Source of the DNA: JBKECF01 sp047974375
Lineage (GTDB): Bacteria > Bacillota > Clostridia > Lachnospirales > CAMZNU01
NCBI GenBank assembly: GCA_047974375.1
Contig: JBKECF010000006.1
Span: 72,377 to 136,376 of the forward strand
Direction: 5' to 3'
Length of the DNA: 64,000 nucleotides
Shown here: positions 8,794-17,347 of the stretch, in pieces
How positions within the stretch are numbered: the first letter of the stretch is position 1
Layout: each line of letters opens with the position of its first letter
Position numbers and translations under genes: made by a program
Notes under the pieces: generated by a model
Told to the model about the DNA's origin: nothing
Seen by the model: the letters and a program-made list of their open reading frames with translations, nothing else
Database searches by the model: none

Positions 8794-9278
8794 TGTTAAC
8801 ATCCATAGTGGCTATAGCTGAAAATAATGTAATAGGTTGTGATAATAAATTAATATGGCATATACCAGAGGACTTAAAAAGATTTAAAGAAAGAACCTTA
8901 AATAAAACTGTTATTGTAGGTAGAAAAACCTTCGAAAATATGCCGCTACTAAAAAAAAGAAATATTATAGTGGTTACAAGGGATAAAAGATTTACTAGCA
9001 CAGAGCCTAATGTTAAGGTTAGCGATAATTTAATTGAAACTTTGGAGAAATTTAAAAATACGCCAGAAGAGGTCTTTGTTATAGGTGGAGCAGAAGTATA
9101 TTCTGTGGCTATGAAATATATTAATAAACTAGATGTAACCATAGTATTAAAAAGCTATGAAGGGGATACATTTTTTCCAATAATAAATAATGAATTTGAA
9201 CTAAAGAGTGAAAGTGATATTAATGAAAGTAACGGTTTGAAATATAAATTTTTAGAGTACTACAGGTTAGGTGAATGA
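8793..9278 (+). CDS. dfrA: Dihydrofolate reductase
   Basis: DfrA (FolA) reduces dihydrofolate to tetrahydrofolate with NADPH. The 161-residue protein has the N-terminal SIVAIAENNVIG, the substrate-binding LIWHIPEDLKRFK, the cofactor motif VGRKTFENM near residue 48 and VIGGAEVYSVA near 100. It overlaps thyA by one base and overlaps the next gene by four bases (ATGA). The thyA-dfrA pairing is common and ensures dihydrofolate turnover. Confidence 0.95.
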   Translation: MLTSIVAIAENNVIGCDNKLIWHIPEDLKRFKERTLNKTVIVGRKTFENMPLLKKRNIIVVTRDKRFTSTEPNVKVSDNLIETLEKFKNTPEEVFVIGGAEVYSVAMKYINKLDVTIVLKSYEGDTFFPIINNEFELKSESDINESNGLKYKFLEYYRLGE

Positions 9279-10816
9279 TGAAAAAAAAATTTATTACTAT
9301 GTGTTTATTTTTTGTTTTTTTACTTAGTTCAAATATTTTAGCAGATAGCCAATTTATAAGAGTTGGCCTTGAAAGATACTACGAAAATATGAGCGAAGTT
9401 GAAATTGAAAATGAGTCAGTAGAATTTGGGTATGGTGATAGCTTTAACAATTTAGGAGAAGTTTCTGGCAATATTACTTTAAAAAAAGTAAATAATGAGT
9501 TTTTAGCTATAAATAAAGAATTTAATAACTATTCAGGTGTAAATAATTACGTTTTAAGTTTAATAGAAAATGGAATAAATGCTTGTGTAGGAGTTACAAA
9601 TGCTGGTGGATATTATGCTGTAGGATATAGTGCTGATTTAAATAATAGTGGTTACGAAACTATAAATATTTCAATGGAAAGTTCTTTATCGGCTCTGTAT
9701 AAGGGTAATAAAATAGAAATATTATTTTTAAATAACGGTGGACAAATAAGAGGAATAAATGGAAAGCCAATAAAGCTAGGTGAGGGCTACAAAGTATATA
9801 GAGGCAGAGTTGAAGCTAATATAAAGGATAGTTCTATGACTTTAGTAAATTTACTAACTATGAATGAATATTTATATGGTACAGTTCCTTCGGAAATGCC
9901 CAGTGAATGGCCGTTGGAAGCATTAAAGGCACAAACTTTAGCTGCTAGAACATTTGCTGAAAAAAATTTAAATAAACATATTGAATATGGGTATAACTTA
10001 TGTGACGATGAACATTGTCAGGTATATTTGGGAGTAAATAATGAATCTAATAGCACAAAAGAGGCTATTGATGCAACAAGAGGAGAAAAAATATACTATA
10101 ATAACGAGCTTATTGATGCAGTTTATTCTTCCAGTAGTGGTGGAGCAACTGCAAATTCGGAAGATGTATGGACCAATAAAATACCTTATTTAAAAGAAGT
10201 TAAAGATAATTACGACCGAACGGGAAAAACTTGGTCAAGAAAAATAACTATGGATACCATGGGAAAAATTGTATCATCTAAAGGTAAAGATATAGGGGAT
10301 GTAAAGAGCGTTACCATTGGCTCGAAAAGTGATTTAGGTAGAGTAAATGAGTTGATTATTAATGGTTCAAAGGGCGATTATACCCTAACTAAGGAAAATA
10401 TAAGATATTTTTTTTCCTATGGCAATAATACGTCTTTAGAAAGTAGACTTTTTTCTATTACATCAAATGGTACTGTTACTAATAAGATAAGTACAGAAGA
10501 AAATTATAGTGTATATGTGCAAGGGTTGGAAAAGCCTGTAAGTGATGTATTAAATTATTATGTACAAGGAGATAAAGGAAAGTCTAAGGCGGAGTATAAG
10601 ATTTATGTAAAGGGTAAAAATGATATAAAACTTTATGGTGAAGGTCAGTCGACTATTGAAGAAATACATGTATCTGGAGACGAAATATATATAACAGGTA
10701 CAGGTTGGGGCCATGGAGTTGGGTTAAGTCAACATGGTGCCTATGGCATGGCTGTAGATGGATACAGCTATAAAGATATATTAAAGCATTACTTTACAGG
10801 AGTTAGTATAAGGTAG
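9275..10816 (+). CDS. SpoIID/LytB-domain exported protein
   Basis: A 513-residue protein with an N-terminal signal peptide (MMKKKFITMCLFFVFLLSS, cleavage near ILA-DS). After about 150 residues of unassigned sequence comes the SpoIID/LytB domain (about 180-390), with YLYGTVPSEMPSEWPLEALK, ARTFAEKN and the C-terminal GWGHGVGLSQHGAYGMA motif. Family members are lytic transglycosylases or amidase enhancers that act on peptidoglycan, notably during engulfment in sporulation. It is clearly longer than classical SpoIID (about 340 residues) and is not in a sporulation locus, so I call the family, not spoIID itself. It overlaps dfrA by four bases. Confidence 0.88.
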   Translation: MMKKKFITMCLFFVFLLSSNILADSQFIRVGLERYYENMSEVEIENESVEFGYGDSFNNLGEVSGNITLKKVNNEFLAINKEFNNYSGVNNYVLSLIENGINACVGVTNAGGYYAVGYSADLNNSGYETINISMESSLSALYKGNKIEILFLNNGGQIRGINGKPIKLGEGYKVYRGRVEANIKDSSMTLVNLLTMNEYLYGTVPSEMPSEWPLEALKAQTLAARTFAEKNLNKHIEYGYNLCDDEHCQVYLGVNNESNSTKEAIDATRGEKIYYNNELIDAVYSSSSGGATANSEDVWTNKIPYLKEVKDNYDRTGKTWSRKITMDTMGKIVSSKGKDIGDVKSVTIGSKSDLGRVNELIINGSKGDYTLTKENIRYFFSYGNNTSLESRLFSITSNGTVTNKISTEENYSVYVQGLEKPVSDVLNYYVQGDKGKSKAEYKIYVKGKNDIKLYGEGQSTIEEIHVSGDEIYITGTGWGHGVGLSQHGAYGMAVDGYSYKDILKHYFTGVSIR

Positions 10817-10825
10817 GAGCAAAAT

Positions 10826-11746
10826 ATGAACAATAAATTTAGTTTAAGAAGATTTTTAAAAAATTCATTTACAGCATTTAAAATGAATAAAATAGATATA
10901 TTGAAGATAGTGTTAATGTATGCAATTATTGGATTTGCGGCAAATATGGTGCTGTTTAGTTTGCCTTCTGGGTCTTTTAGCAACTTAATAAATATATTAA
11001 TGACATTGCTCATTTTTGTGCCACTGAATTATGGTGTGTCTAAGTATTTTTTATTTAGGTATATGGATAAAGATATTAATGCTGGCAATTTACTGGATTT
11101 TTATAAAGATAGTAAAAAATCAACATTTTTACTTATATTTGTTCTTAAAACAATAATTCTTACAATTACTGGAATTATAGCACTTTTGTTATATGCACAA
11201 ATAATTGTAATTTATGCAAGTACAATGAATTTAGGCAAAGATTTTTTAACTTTTCTTTTAAATATAGTAACATTAACACCAACGGACTCTAGTCTAGTGA
11301 GGGAATTATTTAGTATTTTAATTATTACTGGCATTTTTTTCTTTTTATACAGCATTTTATTTTTTATACTTCAAATCAGACTAGATATGTCAGACTATTT
11401 ATATTTTGAAGATAGTGAAAAATTATCATGTATTGAATATATTAAAAAAAGTTTTAAAATTTCTAAAGGCAAGTTTAAAAATATATTATCACTTTACTTC
11501 CTTAATTTTTTTGTAGCTATACTCCTTGGAATCGTAATATGTATATTTATTGCGATATTGAGTATTTCAGGGGAAGGCGTAGGTGCTTTGTTTACTATAG
11601 GCTCTATGAGTGTTATTAGCACAATTTTCGCATCGTTTTTTTTAGTATTTTTTGGGCTATTAAAAGCTGCTGTTTATGATAATTTCAGAGGTGAAATTAT
11701 TGATAGTAATGTAGAATATTTAGAGCCACCCAGAGAAGAAATATAA
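10826..11746 (+). CDS. Polytopic membrane protein, possibly DUF975-like
   Basis: A 306-residue protein with about six hydrophobic segments (roughly residues 28-50, 55-75, 100-130, 165-190, 225-255 and 260-285). The opening LRRFLKNSFTAFKMNKIDIL and the central ECIxYIKKSFKISKGKFKN-like stretch resemble DUF975-type membrane proteins of Firmicutes, but I am not certain of the family. It begins 9 bases after the SpoIID-like gene and precedes glmU by 31 bases, so it belongs to the same transcript. No catalytic motif is visible. Confidence 0.6.
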   Translation: MNNKFSLRRFLKNSFTAFKMNKIDILKIVLMYAIIGFAANMVLFSLPSGSFSNLINILMTLLIFVPLNYGVSKYFLFRYMDKDINAGNLLDFYKDSKKSTFLLIFVLKTIILTITGIIALLLYAQIIVIYASTMNLGKDFLTFLLNIVTLTPTDSSLVRELFSILIITGIFFFLYSILFFILQIRLDMSDYLYFEDSEKLSCIEYIKKSFKISKGKFKNILSLYFLNFFVAILLGIVICIFIAILSISGEGVGALFTIGSMSVISTIFASFFLVFFGLLKAAVYDNFRGEIIDSNVEYLEPPREEI

Positions 11747-11777
11747 TATTAAAAATGTAATTTAAAGGAGATTAATT

Positions 11778-13118
11778 ATGAAAACTGTAATTTTAGCAGC
11801 TGGTCAAGGTACTAGAATGAATTCTAATATACCAAAGGTACTTCATAAGATAAATAATAAACACTTAATTGATTATTCCATTGAAATAGGGAATAAGATT
11901 GGATCAAGTGAGATAGTAGTTGTAGTTGGTCATAAACATAATGTTATTAAAGAGGCTTTAAAAGAAAAAAACGTAAAATTTGTGATTCAAGAAGAACAAC
12001 TAGGCACGGGTCATGCTGTAATGATGGCAGAGAAGTATATAAATGATGATGACGTATTAGTATTATTTGGAGATTGTCCACTTATACCTGCTGAAACAAT
12101 TGAGCATTTTATAAAATACCATAGGGAAAGCAATAACGATTTATCTTGTATATCATCATTTACAAAAGAACCTAAAGGTTATGGAAGAATTGTTAGGGGA
12201 AATAATGCTTTTCTTAAGAATGTAGAAGAAAAAGATGCGACGGAAGAAGAAAGAAAAATTGAAGAAGTAAATGTCGGTGTATATTTATTTAAATCTGGAA
12301 TAGCTAACTTAGCTTTAAGTAAATTGGGAAACAACAACGCACAAAATGAATATTATATTACTGATACATTAGAGATCGTAAAACAAAATGGAAAAGTTGG
12401 GGTTTATACGGATATTAATTTTAATAATTTCATGGGGATAAATACAAAAAGCCAGCTAGCTATTGCTAGGAAAATAATGCAAGATAGAATTAATGAAAAC
12501 TTAATGGATAGTGGAGCAATTATAATTGATCCAGCAACTGCATATATTGATGCCACTGTTAAGATAGGAATAGATACGGTTATAGAACCTAATGTTATAA
12601 TTAAGGGTGATACGGAGATAGGGTTAAATTGTACAATAGGAGCAAATACAAAAATAACTAATTGTAAAATAGGGGATAATGTTGAAATAAATTCCTCTGT
12701 TGCCATAGATTCAAAAATTGGTAATGGAACAAAAGTGGGACCTTTTGCCTATATTCGACCTAATTCAAATTTAGGCGAAAATGTAAAAATTGGTGACTTT
12801 GTTGAAGTTAAAAATTCAAATATAGGAAAGAATTCTAAGGCGTCCCACCTCACATATATAGGTGATTCAGATTTAGGCGAAAATATAAATGTAGGTTGCG
12901 GCACAATAACTGTAAACTACGATGGGAAAAATAAAGCAAGAACAGTAATAGGTGATAATTCATTTATTGGGTGTAACAGTAATTTAGTTGCTCCTGTTGA
13001 AGTAGAGAAAAATTCCTATGTTGCCTGTGGAACAACAGTTGTGAAAAATGTACCAGAAAAGTCTCTTGCAATAGGGCGTGTAAGGCAGGAAAATAAAAAA
13101 AATTGGATACGAGATTAA
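11778..13118 (+). CDS. glmU: Bifunctional N-acetylglucosamine-1-phosphate uridyltransferase / glucosamine-1-phosphate acetyltransferase
   Basis: GlmU acetylates glucosamine-1-phosphate and then uridylates it to UDP-GlcNAc, the precursor used by MurG. The 446 residues carry the nucleotidyltransferase signature LAAGQGTRMNSNIPKVLHKI (residues 5-24), FGDCPLIP near 100 and a left-handed beta-helix from about 255 to 430 made of many I-G-x-x hexapeptides. YIRPNSNLG and the acetyltransferase loop GCGTITVNYDGKNK near 380 are present. A strong AAAGGAG site precedes the ATG. glmM and glmS lie 6-9 kb downstream in another operon of the same pathway. Confidence 0.96.
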   Translation: MKTVILAAGQGTRMNSNIPKVLHKINNKHLIDYSIEIGNKIGSSEIVVVVGHKHNVIKEALKEKNVKFVIQEEQLGTGHAVMMAEKYINDDDVLVLFGDCPLIPAETIEHFIKYHRESNNDLSCISSFTKEPKGYGRIVRGNNAFLKNVEEKDATEEERKIEEVNVGVYLFKSGIANLALSKLGNNNAQNEYYITDTLEIVKQNGKVGVYTDINFNNFMGINTKSQLAIARKIMQDRINENLMDSGAIIIDPATAYIDATVKIGIDTVIEPNVIIKGDTEIGLNCTIGANTKITNCKIGDNVEINSSVAIDSKIGNGTKVGPFAYIRPNSNLGENVKIGDFVEVKNSNIGKNSKASHLTYIGDSDLGENINVGCGTITVNYDGKNKARTVIGDNSFIGCNSNLVAPVEVEKNSYVACGTTVVKNVPEKSLAIGRVRQENKKNWIRD

Positions 13119-13159
13119 TGTTAAGTTAACACAAAATATGGAGTAAATGGGGGATTTAG

Positions 13160-13639
13160 TTGAGTAGATTTTTAATTAGAGCTATAACTGTAATCATATT
13201 AATAGCAGCGGCTGTTATAATTATAGCAGTAGTTTTTGTGAAGGATTTTGAGCCTAATGCAGAAGACTTATTTGATTTACCTGTTATTGTAACTCAAAAT
13301 ACATCAAGTGATACGGGAAAAACTACAGAAATTAAAGTAGAGGCATCTTTAGGTGGTTCTAAAAAGTCCTTGGAAGAAGTAAGGGAAATTAATTATCAAG
13401 AGATTTTAGAAGATGCTATTTCGGCAATTGATTACAAAGATGTTGTAGGAGAAGATGGAATTGGCATTATTAAAGAAGAAATAGAAGAAGCTATAAATTT
13501 AAAGCTAGAAAAAAATCAAATATCAGATGTGTATATTTCGGGTATAGATGTTGGAAAGATTAAAGCTGTGGATAATTCAGAGGGTGATAAAGATGCTGCA
13601 CGAAAAAAACAATTGGAAAGCTATTTCGGAAAAAAATAA
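13160..13639 (+). CDS. Membrane-anchored hypothetical protein
   Basis: A 159-residue protein starting at a TTG after a GGGGGATT site. It has one N-terminal membrane segment (AITVIILIAAAVIIIAVVFV, residues 8-27) and an acidic extracytoplasmic or soluble remainder rich in Glu, Asp and Lys. I do not recognise a family. Its last 47 bases overlap the mazG coding region in another frame, so translation of the two is probably coupled. It follows glmU by 41 bases. Confidence 0.7.
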   Translation: MSRFLIRAITVIILIAAAVIIIAVVFVKDFEPNAEDLFDLPVIVTQNTSSDTGKTTEIKVEASLGGSKKSLEEVREINYQEILEDAISAIDYKDVVGEDGIGIIKEEIEEAINLKLEKNQISDVYISGIDVGKIKAVDNSEGDKDAARKKQLESYFGKK

Positions 13640-14243
13640 TACTAATTTAGCAGATGTAGAAGAGGTAGTGGAAGAGCTTTTTTCTGATCATGGATGCCAA
13701 TGGGATAAAAGTCAAACCTTTGAAACTTTAAAAAGTGATTTTTTAGAAGAGTTGTATGAATTAATAGAGGCTGTAGATACTAAGGACATTAACAATATTA
13801 CAGAGGAGATAGGTGATTGCCTGCTATCTGTATTACTTTATGTAAATGTTGGTGTGTACAATGGTTTATTTAATAAAGAAGAAGTATACAATAAAATTGC
13901 AAAAAAGATGATAAATAGACATCCTCATGTATTTCAGAAGGAGTCAACTTCTACAATAACAAATGTTGACCATATTTTAGCTCAATGGGAAGAAATAAAA
14001 AGAAATGAGAAGGAATATACCGTAGAAGATGAAATAAAGAGAATTCCAAATTCATATCCAGCTTTGCTAAAGGCTGATAAAATTAATAAAAAAAGAAAAT
14101 TGCAGCTAGAAGATTATAGAGAGAGTTTATTAGAAATAGAAGAGGATTTTGCAAAGGCATATATGTATTTAAGTCAAATGGCAAGTAGTAAAGGTTTTTC
14201 AAGCGAAGTTTTACTGCAAAAATTTTTAAATAATATAAGGTGA
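13593..14243 (+). CDS. mazG: MazG-family nucleoside triphosphate pyrophosphohydrolase
   Basis: MazG hydrolyses (d)NTPs to the monophosphate and pyrophosphate, clearing damaged nucleotides. The protein has CQWDKSQTFETLKSDFLEELYELIEAVDTKD with the metal-binding ExxE pair, then EEIGDCLLSVLLYV completing the ExxE/ExxD helix set, and NRHPHVF, all typical of the MazG core. The frame is open from 13548, but the ATG at 13593 has a GAGGGTGA site 5 bases before it, inside the upstream gene, and is preferred. The 216-residue length is shorter than the two-domain E. coli enzyme (about 263); the second domain looks degenerate. Confidence 0.88.
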   Translation: MLHEKNNWKAISEKNNTNLADVEEVVEELFSDHGCQWDKSQTFETLKSDFLEELYELIEAVDTKDINNITEEIGDCLLSVLLYVNVGVYNGLFNKEEVYNKIAKKMINRHPHVFQKESTSTITNVDHILAQWEEIKRNEKEYTVEDEIKRIPNSYPALLKADKINKKRKLQLEDYRESLLEIEEDFAKAYMYLSQMASSKGFSSEVLLQKFLNNIR

Positions 14244-14285
14244 TAATTATATTTAAGAATACTTGAGAATAGGAAGTGATTTTGC

Positions 14286-14789
14286 ATGAATGAAATTTAT
14301 AAAAGAAGAAGTATAAGGAAATTTGCAAACAAAAAAGTTGAAAAAGATAAGATAGATAAACTTTTGCGTGCAGCTATGCAAGCACCATCAGCAGTTAATC
14401 AACAATCATGGGAATTTTTAGTAATAGAAAATAAAGAAACTTTAGCGAAAATAAGTGAAATGGGACCTTTTTCATCAATGGTTAGAGATTCAGGAGTTAC
14501 TTTTTTATTAATGGGAAATATGAGTAGCTTACGTTTTGAGGAACTTTGGCAACAAGATTTAAGTGCCGCAACACAAAATCTTTTACTTGAAGTAGTTACA
14601 CAAGAATTGGGAGCAGTTTGGGTAGGAGTACAACCTGTAGAGGCGAGGGTTAAGCATTTAAGAGATATGTTTAATTTACCAGAGCATATAAAACCTTTTG
14701 CTTTAGTTGCTGTGGGGTATCCTCAAGAGGAAGAAAATAAATTCGTAGATAGATATAATGGTGAAAAAGTTCATTTTGAGAAATACTAA
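14286..14789 (+). CDS. Nitroreductase-family FMN oxidoreductase
   Basis: A 167-residue protein of the compact nitroreductase fold. The FMN-phosphate motif YKRRSIRKFANKKV is at residues 4-18, LLRAAMQAPSAVNQQSWEF at about 30-48, and LEVVTQELGAVWVG near 105 is the usual core helix. KPFALVAVGYPQEE near 140 is the family's C-terminal signature. These enzymes reduce nitro compounds, quinones or flavins with NAD(P)H; the physiological substrate is unknown. It has its own ribosome site (AGGAAGTG) and ends the plus-strand run that begins near 7.1 kb; a terminator follows. Confidence 0.9.
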   Translation: MNEIYKRRSIRKFANKKVEKDKIDKLLRAAMQAPSAVNQQSWEFLVIENKETLAKISEMGPFSSMVRDSGVTFLLMGNMSSLRFEELWQQDLSAATQNLLLEVVTQELGAVWVGVQPVEARVKHLRDMFNLPEHIKPFALVAVGYPQEEENKFVDRYNGEKVHFEKY

Positions 14790-14831
14790 TAATTTAGTCT
14801 GTTTAGTTGACTGCATAAAATAGACAAATAG

Positions 14832-14896
14832 AAAATCACTTCAGAATTAATGAGATGCATTTGTAATGTGCATTTTAAATTTTGGAGTGATTTTTC
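14832..14896 (+). terminator. Terminator after the nitroreductase gene
   Basis: AAAATCACT pairs with AGTGATTTT across an inner AT-rich hairpin (ATGCA/TGCAT), ending in a T tract. Confidence 0.75.
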
Positions 14897-15061
14897 TTTT
14901 CCTCTTTAGGGTATTTCCTTTGGTGTTTTAATGAGACAGTATCATAAGCGTTTCACAAGTTGTGATATTTTATTTCATTTTTATAGCTCATTATTTTTAT
15001 TTATGTTATACTACATAAGATAATGCTGAATTTAAAAAAGTTGAGAATGTAAGGAGAATTT

Positions 15062-15532
15062 ATGAACATTGACAAAAGAAAAATTGCTCTTATGTCTAAA
15101 CTTGCAAGATATGAAAAAAATAAATATGACAGCGATAGAGATACAAATAACTATTTTAGGTTTGATTATATTTTCAAAAAGACCATGCCTAATATTGTAA
15201 TAATGAGTATCATAGTTGCAATATGGATACTAGCTATTAACATAGGAGATATATTTACAAACGAAATGTTTTTTGACACCAATGCTCTAACTAGTATATT
15301 TGTTAATTCAATTTGGACAATAGTTTTTATAGACATTATATATTTAGTTGTTTGTTTTTTTGTTTTTAACAGGCAATATGGTGAGAAAAAAGAGCGTTTA
15401 GACAGTTATTACAGAGCCTTAGATAAAATAAATGGAACACATGAAAAAGACCGTGCAGGAAATAGTTCAGATATGGCATCTCAGAACAGCCATATAGTTA
15501 AAGCACCGCCGAGTAAATACGATAGATATTAG
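15062..15532 (+). CDS. Two-span membrane protein upstream of cdaA
   Basis: A 156-residue protein with a basic N terminus, two membrane segments (about residues 45-65 and 82-105) and a hydrophilic C-terminal tail of about 45 residues. No family is recognised. An AAGGAG site 5 bases upstream supports the ATG. It begins the operon that continues through cdaA, cdaR, glmM and glmS, with gaps of about 10 bases, so it may act in c-di-AMP or envelope functions. That role is inference from position only. Confidence 0.65.
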   Translation: MNIDKRKIALMSKLARYEKNKYDSDRDTNNYFRFDYIFKKTMPNIVIMSIIVAIWILAINIGDIFTNEMFFDTNALTSIFVNSIWTIVFIDIIYLVVCFFVFNRQYGEKKERLDSYYRALDKINGTHEKDRAGNSSDMASQNSHIVKAPPSKYDRY

Positions 15533-15542
15533 GAGACAAAAG

Positions 15543-16469
15543 ATGGAAGACTTACTGCTAGTAAGAAATATAATAATAAGTTTTTATGGAAAATTTCAAA
15601 AAATAATTAACATATTGCTCAAGTTAGTTTTGGGATTAGTTGTATACAATACTATATTTAAAATTGATATGCATTTAAGTGTTTTTGATGTGGTATTTAA
15701 CGGGAAATATAGTACAATATGCATATTTGCTTTAGTAATGTTTTTTGTTGTTTTTTCAACGCAAATAAATTTGCTATTAATTGGCATAAGCACTGCTTTA
15801 GCCTATAGTAACTTTGTTTTTATATCTATTGTATTATTACTTATTTTTATAACTATTTTTGTTGGATACATTAGATTATCCGAACGAGAGGCAATGTTTA
15901 TTTTATTGACGTATATTGCTTTTACTATTAAAATGCCATACATCGTTCCACTAATTGGAGGGTTGTTTTTTTCAGCAACAATTATTTTTCCTATAACAAT
16001 TGGTACTTATATATGGTATTTAATCGGAAATATGCCACAGTTCTGTCTAATGGTGGAATCAGAAGAATACCTTTCTCTCGATATTTTAAATAGGTTTGCA
16101 TATACATTAGAAAAAATAGTTGGAGGTACATTAAGCGATACAGCTTTTTTTGCTTCAGCCTTTACGCTTATTTTTATGGCATTAGTTATACAAATAATTA
16201 GAATGATAGATATAGATAGACGTGAGGTAGTTGGCGTACTATCTGCTACTTTAGGTGGGCTCGTGCTTATATTTATAAGTTTTATAATAAATAACATAGG
16301 GGCAAATTTAATAGTAAACTTGTTTATGTGCTTATTATCAGGTGTAATTGCAGTCGCTGTATCAGTTTTAGATAATTTAACAGATATTGAATCAACGGAG
16401 CATGTGAAGTTTCAGGATGATGATAATATATACTATGTTAAAATTGTTCCTAAAATCAAAGGGGATTAG
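15543..16469 (+). CDS. Polytopic membrane protein upstream of cdaA
   Basis: A 308-residue integral membrane protein with about eight hydrophobic spans from residue 20 to 285 and a short charged C terminus. It has no ATP-binding, channel or transporter signature that I recognise. A RLSEREAMFILLTYIAF segment near residue 115 and a conserved-looking MIDIDRREVVGVLSATLGG loop near 220 are the only notable features. It starts 10 bases after the previous gene and ends 8 bases before cdaA, so it is translated from the same message. A partner role with CdaA is possible but unproven. Confidence 0.65.
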   Translation: MEDLLLVRNIIISFYGKFQKIINILLKLVLGLVVYNTIFKIDMHLSVFDVVFNGKYSTICIFALVMFFVVFSTQINLLLIGISTALAYSNFVFISIVLLLIFITIFVGYIRLSEREAMFILLTYIAFTIKMPYIVPLIGGLFFSATIIFPITIGTYIWYLIGNMPQFCLMVESEEYLSLDILNRFAYTLEKIVGGTLSDTAFFASAFTLIFMALVIQIIRMIDIDRREVVGVLSATLGGLVLIFISFIINNIGANLIVNLFMCLLSGVIAVAVSVLDNLTDIESTEHVKFQDDDNIYYVKIVPKIKGD

Positions 16470-16477
16470 GTGATGAA

Positions 16478-17347
16478 TTGAATTTACTTAATGAAATATT
16501 TAAAGATTTACAACTTACATATGTTGAAGTGCCTAGAATAGGTCTTAGTACTATTTTAGACATACTTTTAGTTACATTTATAATATATAAATTACTTATA
16601 TGGATAAAAGAAACAAGGGCATGGGCTCTTTTAAAGGGCTTAACTTTTATTTTATTTATAAGTTTTATGGCTTATTTATTAAATTTATATACAGTAACTT
16701 GGATAATAAGTAACACTTTTAACGTCGGTCTTATTGCTATTATTGTTATATTTACACCAGAAATTCGTAAGGCTTTAGAGGAACTAGGAACTAGAAATAT
16801 GTCCTTTATGTTTATGCAAGAAATTGAAAATAAACAAGTTTCTGCGGAGTCACTAGATAATATTTTACGTGCAGCGCATAAAATGGCAGATGAAAAAACA
16901 GGAGCAATTGTTGTAATAGAAAATTCTGTTGCTTTGAAGGATATAGCGGATACAGGTATCCAAATAAATGCCGTTATTACAACCCAGTTATTAGTTAATA
17001 TATTTGAAGACAAAACACCATTGCACGATGGAGCAGTTGTTATAAGGGATAATAAAATAGTTGCTGCATCATGTATTCTTCCTCTTACTAAAAAAGAAAT
17101 AGGTAAAGAGCTTGGTACAAGGCATAGGGCTAGTGTAGGCATAAGTGAAAATTCAGATGCCTATGTAATTGTAGTGTCTGAAGAAACAGGAAAAATTTCT
17201 TTAGCTACTAATGGTAACCTTCATAAAGATATATCCGACGATGAAATTAAGAAAATCATTAGATTTAAGGATAGCGGAGAAAGCAAACGTGAAAGTAAGC
17301 GAAATAAAAGAAAAAAAATATTTAAAGGGAGGGAACGTAATGAGTAA
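16478..17347 (+). CDS. cdaA: Diadenylate cyclase CdaA
   Basis: CdaA makes the second messenger c-di-AMP from two ATP at the membrane. The 289-residue protein has three N-terminal membrane segments (about 18-38, 50-70 and 76-94) followed by the DAC domain. Catalytic motifs are PLHDGAVVI near residue 184 and GTRHRASVGISE near 214, equivalent to the DGA and RHR motifs of DisA-type cyclases. The start is TTG at 16478 after AGGTGA. Its last eight bases overlap the cdaR start. The operon order cdaA-cdaR-glmM(-glmS) is classical in Firmicutes and links c-di-AMP to cell-wall amino-sugar supply. Confidence 0.96.
   Translation: MNLLNEIFKDLQLTYVEVPRIGLSTILDILLVTFIIYKLLIWIKETRAWALLKGLTFILFISFMAYLLNLYTVTWIISNTFNVGLIAIIVIFTPEIRKALEELGTRNMSFMFMQEIENKQVSAESLDNILRAAHKMADEKTGAIVVIENSVALKDIADTGIQINAVITTQLLVNIFEDKTPLHDGAVVIRDNKIVAASCILPLTKKEIGKELGTRHRASVGISENSDAYVIVVSEETGKISLATNGNLHKDISDDEIKKIIRFKDSGESKRESKRNKRKKIFKGRERNE

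Noticed and set aside
9275..10816. Calling the gene spoIID outright as proof of sporulation
   Set aside because: The protein is about 170 residues longer than SpoIID and lies in a thyA-dfrA-glmU context; only the domain family is supported.
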